From NCBI RefSeq assembly GCF_013185185.1, contig NZ_JAAZWE010000001.1, positions 744,001 through 808,000 of the forward strand: 64,000 nucleotides of DNA. Reading direction: 5' to 3'. A program made the translations under genes and the position numbers. Shown one piece after another: positions 33,489-42,049 of the stretch; within the stretch, counting starts at the first letter, position 1; the number at the start of each line of letters is the position of its first letter. Origin of the DNA: Saccharibacillus endophyticus. GTDB taxonomy: Bacteria; Bacillota; Bacilli; Paenibacillales; Paenibacillaceae. Under the pieces are notes generated by a model that did no database searches, was not told the origin of the DNA, and saw only the letters and a list, made by a program, of their open reading frames with translations.

Positions 33489-34316
33489 TCACGAAAATAC
33501 GGGAGTTTGCTCGTATTGGCATTGCGGGCAATAGTAAGCTTTTTTACCCGATACATCCATCTTTTCGACTTTCGCTCCGCCTTCGGTGCATGGCTGGCCC
33601 TCACGTTCGTAAACGCGGCATTGTGCCAAGTATCCGCCCGTTATCGTATCCTTAGCGCTGAGCGGCGTTTGAATGCAGCCTCCCGCATCGATTGCGGCAC
33701 TCAGTACGCTTTCCAAAGCTTCGTACAGACGAGCTGCACTCTCCCCGTTAAGTTCCTGTACTTTAACCGAAGGCAGCAGTCCCGCAGCAAAGGCGATCTC
33801 ATCCGCGTAACGAGGGCCGATTCCGGCTGCCAACTTTTGACCGGTCAACAGGCTGCGGAGCGCTCCGCGACGCTTTTTAAGCTGAGCGACGAACGATTCC
33901 GCGGTAAGTTGACGGGAAAACGGATCAGGACCCAGCGTCTTCACCACATCGTCCAACCCGCGTACGGTCATCAGGCGCAATATGCTTGCTTTTCCTGCTA
34001 CATACAGCGTGCGCTCCCCGAATCCGATCTCCGCTTGAACGACGAACGGCGGTTTTTCATCACCTTCTCCGCAATACAGGGCACCGTCTTTCGCCAAAGC
34101 AATCAACAGGCGGTGACCGTTATCGAGGTGGAAAATCAGAAAAGTTCCGCGACGCTCAAGGAAAAGCAAGCTTCTTCCTTCTAAAGCTCCGGCAAATTCC
34201 TCAGGTGTAACATCGGTGCTGCGCTCATTGGCCAGATAAACTCGATCAATCGGACGATCAAGGATCCACTGGCCTAGTTGTCTGCGATAATGTTCGATTT
34301 CAGGCAGTTCAGTCAT
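33489..34316 (-). CDS. Fpg/Nei-family DNA glycosylase with N-terminal Thr
   Basis: A 275-aa protein from ATG 34316; a TTG lies one codon earlier. It has the family N-terminus TELPEIEHYRR, a helix-two-turn-helix region (GIGPRYADEIAFAAG) and a C-terminal zinc finger with four Cys (AQCRVYEREGQPC ... YYCPQCQ). The family removes oxidised bases using the N-terminal amino group exposed after Met removal. Normally this is Pro (MPELPE); here it is Thr. Met is removed before Thr too, so a different lyase nucleophile is possible. Confidence 0.85.
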   Translation of the reverse strand: MTELPEIEHYRRQLGQWILDRPIDRVYLANERSTDVTPEEFAGALEGRSLLFLERRGTFLIFHLDNGHRLLIALAKDGALYCGEGDEKPPFVVQAEIGFGERTLYVAGKASILRLMTVRGLDDVVKTLGPDPFSRQLTAESFVAQLKKRRGALRSLLTGQKLAAGIGPRYADEIAFAAGLLPSVKVQELNGESAARLYEALESVLSAAIDAGGCIQTPLSAKDTITGGYLAQCRVYEREGQPCTEGGAKVEKMDVSGKKAYYCPQCQYEQTPVFS

Positions 34317-34337
34317 CAATCATCGTTCCTTTCTTTT

Positions 34338-35144
34338 TTAGCTTAACGTTAATACCCATTCCCTTACTTCATGCAAATTGCTCTTGACGAGATCAGGCTC
34401 CGCGTCAGCAAGACCTTTGTGGCGCTCCAGATTATGCGGAGTGGTGACGCCCTCATCCGTAAGCAGCAACAGAGAACGACAGCCTGCTTGAGCACCGGCC
34501 TTGATATCGGTCATCATGTTGTCGCCAATAATCGTGACCTGCGAAGATCGAGCGCCGAGCCGATTAAAAGCAAAGTTCATTAAAATCGATGAAGGCTTGC
34601 CGATCACGACAGGTTGAACTCCGGTCATGGATTGGAGAGCCGCTCCCAACGTACCCGCCCCGGGCATCAGTCCTCCCTCGGAAGGAAGCAGCAGGTCGGG
34701 ATTCGTTAATACGAACTCTGCGCCAGCCAAAATCAAACGTCCGGCCTGTGCCAATTTTTCATAGGAAAACTCTCGGTCAATCCCCTGCAGGACATAGTCG
34801 GGATGACCGTTTTCGCCGGAAAACTCTTTCAGTCCAGCCGCAGATACCGCACCGCGCAACCCGGCTTCCCCGAATATAGCTACAGAAGCCCCCGGCTTAC
34901 GACCCGCCATATAGGCAGCAGCTGCCATAGAAGAGGTGCAGACCTGTTCAGGCCGCGCAGGAATACCCATTTTGTTCAACCTCAGCGCGACCGTTTCCGG
35001 CGCAGCCGAAGAATTGTTGGTTAGAAAAAGAAACGGAATATGACGATCATTCAATGTTGCAATGAGTTCGTCCGCTCCAGGTACCATTCGCTCGCCATGA
35101 TACAAGGTTCCGTCCAAATCGATCAAGATACAGCTTTGCGTCAT
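34338..35144 (-). CDS. HAD-IIA family phosphatase (NagD/YutF-like)
   Basis: A 268-aa protein with HAD motif I ILIDLDGTLYHGE, a class IIA cap (residues about 60-190), motif II FLFLTNNSS, motif III in VVIGKPSSI and motif IV IIGDNMMTDIKAGAQAG. This matches the TIGR01457-type Firmicutes enzymes assayed as p-nitrophenyl phosphatases. It probably dephosphorylates small sugar or nucleotide phosphates in the cytosol. It lies between rnz and the glycosylase, with gaps of about 20 bp, so cotranscription is likely. Confidence 0.9.
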   Translation of the reverse strand: MTQSCILIDLDGTLYHGERMVPGADELIATLNDRHIPFLFLTNNSSAAPETVALRLNKMGIPARPEQVCTSSMAAAAYMAGRKPGASVAIFGEAGLRGAVSAAGLKEFSGENGHPDYVLQGIDREFSYEKLAQAGRLILAGAEFVLTNPDLLLPSEGGLMPGAGTLGAALQSMTGVQPVVIGKPSSILMNFAFNRLGARSSQVTIIGDNMMTDIKAGAQAGCRSLLLLTDEGVTTPHNLERHKGLADAEPDLVKSNLHEVREWVLTLS

Positions 35145-35162
35145 ATCGCTTCATTCCTTTTC

Positions 35163-36098
35163 TCATTCTACGCCTTTCGCAGCACGGATCGGATAAGATT
35201 GGTGTTCGATCGCAAGCCGCGTATGAGGAAATACGGCTTGCGCTTCTTCTAACAGCGGCTGAAGTTGTTCCAAATCCTTATAACGCGAACTAAAATGGGT
35301 CAGAATCAACTCGCCCACTCCCGCTTGCCGTGCAGCTTCCGCAGCCTGAACCGCGGTACTGTGATAATACTTATATGCCAGATCGGCAAATTCGTCAGTG
35401 AATGTCGCTTCGTGAACCAACAGATCCGCTCCCGATGCTAACGGATGGATACCCGGAGTCGGACGCGTATCGCCAAGAATCGTGACAATTCGGCCGCGCT
35501 TCGGAGGTCCGAGCACCTGTGCGGGTTCAATAGTGCGTCCGTTCACCGTAATGCATTCTCCATTCTTAAGCTTACCGTATTCCGGCCCCGGACGCACGCC
35601 CCATTCCTGCAGAAGTTCCATATTTAAGCTGCCCGGACGATCCTTTTCGGTCACACGATAGCCATAGCTCTCGATTCGATGCTCCAAAGCTTCGGCTTCA
35701 ACCTTGATCTGATCGTCTTCGAACACCAATCCGCCTGAATGTTCCACGATCTCCAACCCGAAGTCGATCCGGCTTTGCGTAGCTCGCAGCGTGGCTTCCA
35801 AGAAATCTCTCAGCCCTTGCGGGCCGTATACGGTCAGTGGCGGAGAACCTTCATGCGAAGCCCGGCTGGATAACAGGCCCGGCAGTCCAAAGACATGATC
35901 GCCATGCATATGCGTGATAAAAATTTTTTCCAATTTGCCGAGTTTAAGCGGCGAATGCAAAATCTGATGCTGAGTCGCTTCGCCGCAATCGAACAGCCAG
36001 GAACAACGCCGTTCCTCCAACATGCGGAGCGCGACGGACGTAACATTGCGCTGCGTGGTCGGCAAGCCCGCATTGGTGCCGAGAAAATAAAGTTCCAC
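35163..36098 (-). CDS. rnz: Ribonuclease Z
   Basis: A 311-aa protein from GTG 36098, with AGGAGGAG upstream. The open frame reaches 36134, but GTG gives the family N-terminus ELYFLGTNAGLPTTQRNVTS. It has the metallo-beta-lactamase zinc motif THMHGDHVFGLPG, further His ligands (ILGDTRPT, HEATF) and the exosite-type region. It cuts the 3' trailer of tRNA precursors. Length matches the Bacillus enzyme of about 307 aa. Confidence 0.95.
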   Translation of the reverse strand: MELYFLGTNAGLPTTQRNVTSVALRMLEERRCSWLFDCGEATQHQILHSPLKLGKLEKIFITHMHGDHVFGLPGLLSSRASHEGSPPLTVYGPQGLRDFLEATLRATQSRIDFGLEIVEHSGGLVFEDDQIKVEAEALEHRIESYGYRVTEKDRPGSLNMELLQEWGVRPGPEYGKLKNGECITVNGRTIEPAQVLGPPKRGRIVTILGDTRPTPGIHPLASGADLLVHEATFTDEFADLAYKYYHSTAVQAAEAARQAGVGELILTHFSSRYKDLEQLQPLLEEAQAVFPHTRLAIEHQSYPIRAAKGVE

Positions 36099-36214
36099 AG
36101 CCGCACTCCTCCTTCTTTTGACGCCGTCTTGCACGCCGTAAATGCTAATTCAATACCCGAATCCGGATTCGGATAATCGGATTCGTTCGTTTTCCCCGTT
36201 AAAATGATGAAGCG

Positions 36215-36247
36215 AAAAAAAGCCCGCCCGCCGCAGCGGGCGGACGG
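36215..36247 (-). terminator. Terminator of the HAD gene at 36268
   Basis: On minus, a GC-rich stem (CCGCCCGC with GCGGGCGG) ends in TTTTTTTC, 21 bp after the stop. Confidence 0.8.
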
Positions 36248-36267
36248 AATACCGGTTCGCCGATTTC

Positions 36268-37077
36268 TCAGGAATTGTGGATTCCCGCCAGTGGAAGCAG
36301 ATCGCGCAAAGAGTCGATTTGATGCACGGGTACAATACCGGAATGCGGCGGACGGCCTACACGGTTAATCCAGACAGAAGGAATTCCTGTATCGAGTGCC
36401 CCGCGAATATCCGTGCTTTGCTTATCGCCAACCATCAAAGCTTCTTCCGGCGCAACGCCCAACAATCCAAGCGCATGACGGAAGATCGAGGTATCCGGTT
36501 TGCCTTTTCCGAACGTTCCCGAAATCACGATATGATCAAAATAAGGCACCAACTGCGGTACGCCGTCCAACTTTTCTTGTTGCAGCGATGGACAGCCGTT
36601 CGTCAACATAAGCAGTTTGACATTCCCCTTGAGCTGATCAAGTACGGAATAGGTCTCTTCATAGACGTGCGGACGCTTGCGACGCTCCGCAGCAAATAAT
36701 GCGGACAATTCCAGGGCCAGCGCTTCATCCTCGACGCCGAGATCAGCCAGGCCCAGACGCCATGCTTCTTTCCGATAAATCGGAGCAATCTCTTGCAATT
36801 TACGGAATTCCGGCTGTTCGCCTTTGTCAAAATTCGCCCACAGGCCTTCGAACGGGCTGATGCCGATCATCTGGGTGAACGGATAGGTTTCGTAAGTTGC
36901 ATACAGATCGCGAGCACGGTCGCGCACTGCCGCTTCAAGCGCTTCGGCATTGATTCCCGTACGACGCGCCGCTTCTTCCGAAGCGACTTCAAAAGCTTCT
37001 TTTACGCTGCGCTCATCCCAGAGCAAGGTATCATCCAGATCAAAAATTACCGCTTTTACCGTCGTTTCCACCGTCAT
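36268..37077 (-). CDS. HAD-superfamily hydrolase
   Basis: A 269-aa protein with motif I VIFDLDDTLLWDE, motif II LLMLTNGCPSLQ, Lys in GKGKPDTSIF and motif IV MVGDKQSTDIRGA. The cap between residues 20 and 130 is helical, as in the class I phosphatases related to Bacillus YsaA/YfnB. It acts in the cytosol on an unknown phosphorylated substrate. A terminator follows, and a small membrane-protein gene lies 68 bp upstream. Confidence 0.9.
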   Translation of the reverse strand: MTVETTVKAVIFDLDDTLLWDERSVKEAFEVASEEAARRTGINAEALEAAVRDRARDLYATYETYPFTQMIGISPFEGLWANFDKGEQPEFRKLQEIAPIYRKEAWRLGLADLGVEDEALALELSALFAAERRKRPHVYEETYSVLDQLKGNVKLLMLTNGCPSLQQEKLDGVPQLVPYFDHIVISGTFGKGKPDTSIFRHALGLLGVAPEEALMVGDKQSTDIRGALDTGIPSVWINRVGRPPHSGIVPVHQIDSLRDLLPLAGIHNS

Positions 37078-37144
37078 TTCGTAGTCCCCTCACTCTTCCG
37101 TTATAATCGCCGACACGCGTAACCCTACGTGGGCTGAAGATAAG

Positions 37145-37678
37145 TTATTGCTTTTTTTCAACCGGAATCTGATGCTGCTCCGCAAATTCGGTCACGCGCT
37201 GAGCGATCTCTTCCGTTTTGAACATCTTCAGGAAACGGGAGAAGATCCAATTGGCGCTTTTTCCTTTTGTCTCGATCGTAACATAGCCTTTTTCGATTCG
37301 GAATTTGGCAATATCGCCCGCCAGAAGCGTACGTTCACGGTTAAAGCGAATCGTCGATACCCGGTCTTTGCCCACGCGCAAAAACGGACGGCGCAAGAAC
37401 ATGATCACCGCCAAGATGACATACATGACGATGATGAACCAATACGATGCGCCGGAAGCTTCTTCCACGCCCGACATTTGCGCTCCCACCGTAATGACGG
37501 TCAGGAAAATGGCGATAATCATCAGAAACGTCGGGAACATGTAATTCCTGCCTTTGAACGTGTCGTAGGCTTGATTCACGGTTCCTGCGGCACCGATTCG
37601 TTCCTGGCCTGTTTTTTGCCTCAAAGTGTTCGTTTTCTGCTGATTTTTACGGACCTGTCTCTCCCATGAACGGGACAT
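37145..37678 (-). CDS. Hypothetical membrane protein
   Basis: A 177-aa protein of unknown family. The first 45 residues are basic and polar, then come two close transmembrane helices (about residues 49-70, TFLMIIAIFLTVITVGAQM, and 78-95, WFIIVMYVILAVIMFLRR) and a C-terminal cytosolic domain of about 80 residues (TIRFNRERTLLAGDIAKFRIEKG). GGGGGAAAAG precedes the ATG. A membrane-anchored PH-like sensor is one possibility, but I cannot assign a function. Confidence 0.8.
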   Translation of the reverse strand: MSRSWERQVRKNQQKTNTLRQKTGQERIGAAGTVNQAYDTFKGRNYMFPTFLMIIAIFLTVITVGAQMSGVEEASGASYWFIIVMYVILAVIMFLRRPFLRVGKDRVSTIRFNRERTLLAGDIAKFRIEKGYVTIETKGKSANWIFSRFLKMFKTEEIAQRVTEFAEQHQIPVEKKQ

Positions 37679-37727
37679 TTCTTTTCCCCCTTAGCGATCT
37701 ATCACTCTGCTTATGAAGCTTTATACA

Positions 37728-37777
37728 AAAAAAGCTCGCCGGAACGCGGCACTCCCTGTCCGCGAACCGGCGAGCCA
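37728..37777 (-). terminator. ynzC terminator
   Basis: A long stem (GGCTCGCCGG and CCGGCGAGC, with inner pairs) is followed by TTTTTTTG on minus, 40 bp after the ynzC stop. Confidence 0.8.
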
Positions 37778-37816
37778 TTTCCGTTTCGATGAAGCGCTTG
37801 CCTTGAACAATAAAAA

Positions 37817-38017
37817 TTAATGCAGCTTGCCGCCGTTCTTCGGTTCTTCATCAACCCATTCGATCGAATCCAGCTCTTGACGGAAATTGCGCCGTACGTT
37901 GCCGAGATAGATTTCACGAAGTTTTGCACGCTCTTCCAGCTCTTCTTCGCTCAGTCCTTCGGCTTTATGTTTACGGGCCAGCTCATTGATCCGGCCTACC
38001 AAAGTATCGATATCCAC
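37817..38017 (-). CDS. ynzC: YnzC-family (DUF896) protein
   Basis: A 66-aa protein with the family pattern INELARKHKAEGLSEEELEE then REIYLGNVRRNFR, predicted as a two-helix hairpin. In Bacillus, ynzC lies beside yneA and lexA and is part of the SOS-induced cluster. The same neighbourhood is seen here, without yneB. Its biochemical role is not known. A terminator stands between yneA and this gene, so expression may come partly by read-through. Confidence 0.92.
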   Translation of the reverse strand: MDIDTLVGRINELARKHKAEGLSEEELEERAKLREIYLGNVRRNFRQELDSIEWVDEEPKNGGKLH

Positions 38018-38063
38018 TATACACCCTCCTTGTAACCATACTTCTTTATACTTTCACATGAAA

Positions 38064-38103
38064 AAAAGAGCTTGTCAAGGCGATTGCCCTGCAAGCTCTT
38101 TTC
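38064..38103 (-). terminator. yneA terminator
   Basis: The arms AAAAGAGCTTG and CAAGCTCTTTT pair perfectly, and T7 follows on minus. It lies between yneA and ynzC. Confidence 0.8.
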
Positions 38104-38162
38104 TCGATTTCCGACGTATGGCTTACGAGTTCGCGCCCGTCACAGCCTCGCTGCCTTACGTT

Positions 38163-38567
38163 TTAAAAATTAGGCAAAATCAATTCTTCGCCGGCATAAA
38201 TCTCACTGCTGTTCAGCTCGTTCTTCTGCTTGATCCCCGAGATGAAAATCCGAGTATCCGCGCCTTCCGGTTTATTGTTTTCGGCAATGGACCAGAGCGT
38301 ATCGCCGGGCGATACCACGACCGTGCGTACTTCCGCCGGAGGCGTGTTGCTCTGAAGAGCATGCACCACTCCTGTTCCTGCGAATAAGCCGATCAATACA
38401 AACAACAGCAAACGAACTCTAGCCGCGCCAGTTTTGCTCCAGCGGTACTTTGGCATACCGATGCTATGTAAAAGAGAAGGAATAGATGAAAAGATTCGAT
38501 GAATGCGCCCTTCATTGTTGCTTCCCACGGTGTCATAGATACTTTTATAAGTTGTGTACTTTGGCAT
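38163..38567 (-). CDS. yneA: YneA/SosA-like SOS cell-division inhibitor with LysM domain
   Basis: A 134-aa protein from ATG 38567, with GGGAGAG upstream. A cytosolic N-terminus of about 50 residues is followed by a membrane helix (about 52-72, LLLFVLIGLFAGTGVVHALQ) and a C-terminal LysM domain (VVVSPGDTLWSIAENN). In Bacillus, LexA-controlled YneA delays division after DNA damage from outside the membrane. Gene order, divergence from lexA and a LexA box within its promoter spacer support the same role. It is longer than B. subtilis YneA because of the N-terminal extension. Confidence 0.9.
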   Translation of the reverse strand: MPKYTTYKSIYDTVGSNNEGRIHRIFSSIPSLLHSIGMPKYRWSKTGAARVRLLLFVLIGLFAGTGVVHALQSNTPPAEVRTVVVSPGDTLWSIAENNKPEGADTRIFISGIKQKNELNSSEIYAGEELILPNF

Positions 38568-38608
38568 TTTCAACACTCTCCCAAACGTTTGTTCTGCCCT
38601 CTGCGAAC

Positions 38609-38637
38609 AATATAGCACGAACATACGTTCAGATCAA
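38609..38637 (-). promoter_or_regulatory. yneA promoter with LexA box in spacer
   Basis: TTGATC, a 17-bp spacer and TATATT on minus. The perfect LexA box GAACATACGTTC (38619-38630) lies in the spacer, and a one-mismatch box (38583-38594) lies downstream. Confidence 0.85.
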
Positions 38638-38646
38638 TAGGTTTTG

Positions 38647-38658
38647 GAACGTTTGTTC
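38647..38658. promoter_or_regulatory. LexA box between yneA and lexA promoters
   Basis: GAACGTTTGTTC matches GAAC-N4-GTTC. It lies between the two divergent promoters. A one-mismatch box lies at 38684-38695. Confidence 0.8.
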
Positions 38659-38693
38659 GCGAAAATTTGTTCGCATCTTCGCAGAACTTACGT

Positions 38694-38722
38694 TTGTGCG
38701 AACGGAAGTTCTATGATATAAT
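38694..38722 (+). promoter_or_regulatory. lexA promoter with LexA box in spacer
   Basis: TTGTGC, a 17-bp spacer and TATAAT. The LexA box GAACGGAAGTTC (38700-38711) sits in the spacer, giving autoregulation that mirrors the yneA side. Confidence 0.85.
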
Positions 38723-38815
38723 CGTCCCATATCGCATTCGAAATTTATGATTCTTTTTGGGATGCTTTTGCAAGATAATGAATAATTAAATGATTAATGA
38801 ATGGGGTTGATACGA

Positions 38816-39442
38816 ATGTCGAAGATTTCCGTACGCCAACAGGCTATTCTGGAATTTATCCGTACTGAGGTCAAATCCAAGGGATATCCGCCGTCCGTTC
38901 GCGAAATCGGCGAAGCGGTAGGTTTAGCTTCCAGTTCCACCGTTCACGGACATCTGGATCGCTTGGAGAAAAAAGGGTTGATTCGCCGCGACCCGACAAA
39001 ACCACGCGCGATCGAATTGCTTGGCATGGATGAGTCGGAGAGCAGCAACTTGTTCGCATCGACAATCCGCCGCGTTCCGGTCGTGGGTAAAGTTACTGCC
39101 GGCGTGCCGATTACGGCAACCGAGAATATTGAGGATTACTTCCCTCTTCCGCAGACGATGGTCGGCGAAGATCAAGTGTTCATGCTCTCCGTCATTGGAG
39201 ACAGCATGATTGAAGCAGGCATTAACAGCGGGGATTACGTCGTAGTTCGCCAACAACAGACGGCCAACAATGGCGATATCGTTGTAGCCATGACCGAGGA
39301 AGACGAAGCCACAGTGAAGACGTTTTACAAGGAAAAGGATCATATTCGCCTTCAGCCGGAAAACCCAACGTATGAGCCGCTTCGTTTGACTCACGTTACG
39401 ATTCTCGGTAAGGTCGTAGGTTTGTTCCGTAATTTTCATTGA
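38816..39442 (+). CDS. lexA: LexA repressor
   Basis: A 208-aa protein from ATG 38816, placed after GGGGTTGAT; an ATG five codons earlier lacks a site. The N-terminal winged helix contains [38 protein letters not shown]. The Ala-Gly cleavage site lies in KVTAGVPIT, Ser in GDSMIEAGI and Lys in ATVKTF form the self-cleavage dyad. It represses the SOS genes and is inactivated through RecA. A terminator follows. Confidence 0.98.
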   Translation: MSKISVRQQAILEFIRTEVKSKGYPPSVREIGEAVGLASSSTVHGHLDRLEKKGLIRRDPTKPRAIELLGMDESESSNLFASTIRRVPVVGKVTAGVPITATENIEDYFPLPQTMVGEDQVFMLSVIGDSMIEAGINSGDYVVVRQQQTANNGDIVVAMTEEDEATVKTFYKEKDHIRLQPENPTYEPLRLTHVTILGKVVGLFRNFH

Positions 39443-39481
39443 AGGACGGACGCATGATTGAATTTCAACAACGTCCCAATT

Positions 39482-39516
39482 AAAAAAACTCCCCGGATAA
39501 CGGAGGAGTTTTTTTG
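39482..39516 (+). terminator. lexA terminator
   Basis: AACTCC(CC)GGATAACGGAGGAGTT forms a stem followed by seven T, 40 bp after the lexA stop and before the convergent SOS gene. Confidence 0.8.
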
Positions 39517-39534
39517 TGCAGTATAAGTTATGCC

Positions 39535-39909
39535 CTAGTCTGCGGTTCGGTGTCGTCTCGATGATGGTTCCGGCACGTTCGGGCGGTGCTTAATTCGAAG
39601 CGCTCTCTCTTCTTGCGTAGATGAATAGGGCGAGCCCGGAATGATTTCGCCTGCTTCGCGATTAGGTAGCCACGAAAACACGGCTTTCAGCTTATAAGCT
39701 TTACGCAATACGGAAATATGCGTTAATGAAGACTTGTCCGGCCAACGGATATATCCGCTCTGCTCCAGGTTAATCAGCGTGATCGTCACATCCCGGAATG
39801 CGCCTCCGCTGCGACGCATAAGTCCGGCCATCGATAGTAAACGAAAAGCGAGCCAACGATGACGACGCAAAATTCCCAAAATCCTTCGCTCCAAGCGATT
39901 CATCTTCAC
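39535..39909 (-). CDS. Unknown LexA-box gene, possible winged-helix protein
   Basis: A 124-aa protein from GTG 39909, with AGAGGG seven bases upstream; the longer frame to 39957 would overlap its own promoter. Residues 5-70 (MNRLERRILGILRRHRWLAFRLLSMAGLM then DVTITLINLEQSGYI) look like a basic winged helix. The C-terminal 45 residues are polar and Arg-rich. A perfect LexA box lies upstream, next to a TATAAT, and it converges on lexA, so it is probably SOS-induced. I do not recognise the family. Confidence 0.72.
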   Translation of the reverse strand: MKMNRLERRILGILRRHRWLAFRLLSMAGLMRRSGGAFRDVTITLINLEQSGYIRWPDKSSLTHISVLRKAYKLKAVFSWLPNREAGEIIPGSPYSSTQEERALRIKHRPNVPEPSSRRHRTAD

Positions 39910-39942
39910 AAACACACCCTCTCGTTCGGAACGTATGTTTGT

Positions 39943-39971
39943 ATTATAAGCGAACATCAGTTCTTTTTCCA
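39943..39971 (-). promoter_or_regulatory. Promoter of the unknown SOS gene, with LexA box
   Basis: TATAAT (39943-39948) lies 17 bp from a weak TGGAAA. GAACATCAGTTC (39952-39963) is in the spacer, and a one-mismatch box (39929-39940) lies just downstream, as at lexA and yneA. Confidence 0.7.
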
Positions 39972-39973
39972 GC

Positions 39974-40930
39974 CTATTTTTGGATTTTCGGATAAACGTT
40001 CAGCGCATCCTGGATATGATAAGGTTTACTCCAAGGACTGCCGTCCGCATCAGCGGTTACCAGCATGTACTCCTTACCGTCTTTGACAGCGATCGAAGCC
40101 AAACAGAGACCCGCGGCGCGTGTATATCCGGTCTTTCCGCCAAGGATCTGTCCGCCTTTGAATTGCAGGGTCGGAGCGCTTTCCGATAGCGTGCTATGCA
40201 CTGTCATTCCTTGTGGATGAGTGTTCGTCGGCGACATCGAATATTTATGCGTCGTGACCAATTTGCGGAAAGTCGAATTTTTAAGCGCGGCTTTCATCAG
40301 GATCGACATATCTTTGACCGTAGTGTAGTGATTGGCGTTATGCAGACCCGTGACATTCGTAAAATTCGTATGCTTCATGCCTAGCTGCTTGGCTTTCCGA
40401 TTCATCTTTTTCACGAAATCCGCTTCCGATCCGGAAACCGCGTACGCCAGTCCAACAGATGCGTCCGCTCCCGAAGGCAGCATCGAACCGTATAGCAGGT
40501 CAATCGCTTTGACTTTTTCGCCCCGCTTAAACCCTGCCATCGACGCCCCTTGCTTCTCCAGGCTTGCAAACATCCCGGCCGGCAGTGTCGTCTTCCGTTG
40601 AAGGTCCGGCAGATTTTCCAACGCCACGAGCGCCGTCATCATTTTGGTCATCGAAGCCGGATATACTTTTTGATTGATATTTTTCTTCATCAGCACCCGA
40701 CCGTCACTCATTCGGATCAAAATAGCATTGGAGCTATAGAGTCCTGAAGCCAATTTGGAAGACGCGGACGACAAAAGCGTTGATTCGTAACTAGCCGTCT
40801 GAGCGGCAAGCGTTTAGGCAGGCAAAATACTTCCCGAAACGGCTATAGCCGATGTCATCACGATCGCTGCCGCAGTTTTCCAAAACTTGCGTGCATAGGC
40901 CTCGTTTTTTGCTGTCCTTCTTGATTTCAC
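39974..40930 (-). pseudogene. D-alanyl-D-alanine carboxypeptidase gene with in-frame stop in the signal peptide
   Basis: From GTG 40930 (site GGAGAG) the frame encodes a signal peptide (basic start, then TAAAIVMTSAIAVSGSILPA), a TAA at 40814-40816 (codon 39), then LAAQTA, which would end the signal peptide, and a 267-codon catalytic domain. The catalytic part is intact: SxxK in PASMTKM, SGAD in place of the usual SGN, and KTG in GGKTGYT. The family trims cell wall peptides outside the membrane. A restart at TTG 40774 would leave the enzyme unexported. One C-to-T change in a CAA codon would explain it; a sequence error is also possible. Confidence 0.8.
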
Positions 40931-40952
40931 TCTTATGTCTCTCCTTCTATGT

Positions 40953-41876
40953 TCAGATTTCCCGTAAATAAACCTCATGAATCTGATGATCGCGTCCTTT
41001 TCTCAAGATCAGATCAGCCCGTTGACGCGTCGGTAAAATGTTTTCGTTCAAATTCAGCAGATTGATGTTCTCCCAGATCTGCGAAGCACGCTCGACCGCC
41101 TCCTGGTTACTCAGATCCGCATAACGATGGAAGTAAGACAACGGTTCGCGGAAGGCCGTCTGTTGCAGGAGAAGGAAACGATCGATATACCAACTGCGAA
41201 TATCTTCGGCGTCAGCGTCGATGTACAGCGAAAAGTCGAAGTAATCGCTCACGAACACCGGTTGTCTTTTGCTGACTTGAAGTACGTTAATCCCTTCTAC
41301 GATCAAAATATCCGGATTATCGATCACTTCGAACCGGTCCGGCAGCACGTCATAGGTGATATGCGAATACAGCGGGGCTTGAACATTGCGCTCACCGTCT
41401 CTTACTTTACTCAAGAAATCGATCAACTGCTTGGTATCGTAGCTTTCCGGGAATCCTTTTCGAGCCATAAGCCCCTTCTTTTCCAATACGCGGGTAGGGT
41501 ATAGGAAACCGTCCGTCGTCACCAGGTCCACCTTCGGGTGATGCTCCCAGCGGGACAAAAGGGTCTTCAGCAAGCGCGCCACCGTACTTTTACCTACGGC
41601 CACGCTTCCGGCAATCCCGATAATAAAAGGCTTGTTTACCGGTTCACAACCCAAAAACGCACTGGTAACCTCTCGCAAATACTGGGCCGCCCTGACCTTC
41701 AAGTTAATCAGACGGGTCAATGGAATATAGATATCCTCTGCTTCACGCAGCGAAATTTTGTCGTTCAGACCTTTGATTCTCTCCAACTCTTCCTCGGACA
41801 ACAACAGTGGCGTTCGACTCCGCAATGCTGCCCATCTGGCTCGATCGAATTCTTTGAAATTTCCATACGCATTCAT
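40953..41876 (-). CDS. coaA: Type I pantothenate kinase
   Basis: A 307-aa protein from ATG 41876 (an in-frame GTG at 41894 adds six residues and has no good site). P-loop [11 protein letters not shown] (about residue 94), the substrate-binding [19 protein letters not shown] and [20 protein letters not shown] match bacterial CoaA. It phosphorylates pantothenate with ATP, the first and usually feedback-controlled step of coenzyme A synthesis. The carboxypeptidase gene starts 22 bp downstream. Confidence 0.95.
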   Translation of the reverse strand: MNAYGNFKEFDRARWAALRSRTPLLLSEEELERIKGLNDKISLREAEDIYIPLTRLINLKVRAAQYLREVTSAFLGCEPVNKPFIIGIAGSVAVGKSTVARLLKTLLSRWEHHPKVDLVTTDGFLYPTRVLEKKGLMARKGFPESYDTKQLIDFLSKVRDGERNVQAPLYSHITYDVLPDRFEVIDNPDILIVEGINVLQVSKRQPVFVSDYFDFSLYIDADAEDIRSWYIDRFLLLQQTAFREPLSYFHRYADLSNQEAVERASQIWENINLLNLNENILPTRQRADLILRKGRDHQIHEVYLREI

Positions 41877-42008
41877 CTTCAACCGATCCCTCACTCTGAC
41901 ATAGTACCTTCAGTCTAGCAAATTACATCCGTTTTGAACACGCATTTGACTTTGTTTTGAAAAAAGGCGCAACCTTTGATCGTTTCCTCCACAGTAAACG
42001 TTTTTAAA

Positions 42009-42046
42009 ACAAAAACAGCTTCCGGCCTTGGGGCTCGGAGGCTGTT
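42009..42046 (-). terminator. Terminator after the 66-aa gene
   Basis: On minus, AACAGC-TCCG pairs with CGGA-GCTGTT and is followed by TTTTGTTTT, right after the stop at 42050. Confidence 0.75.
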
Positions 42047-42049
42047 GGT

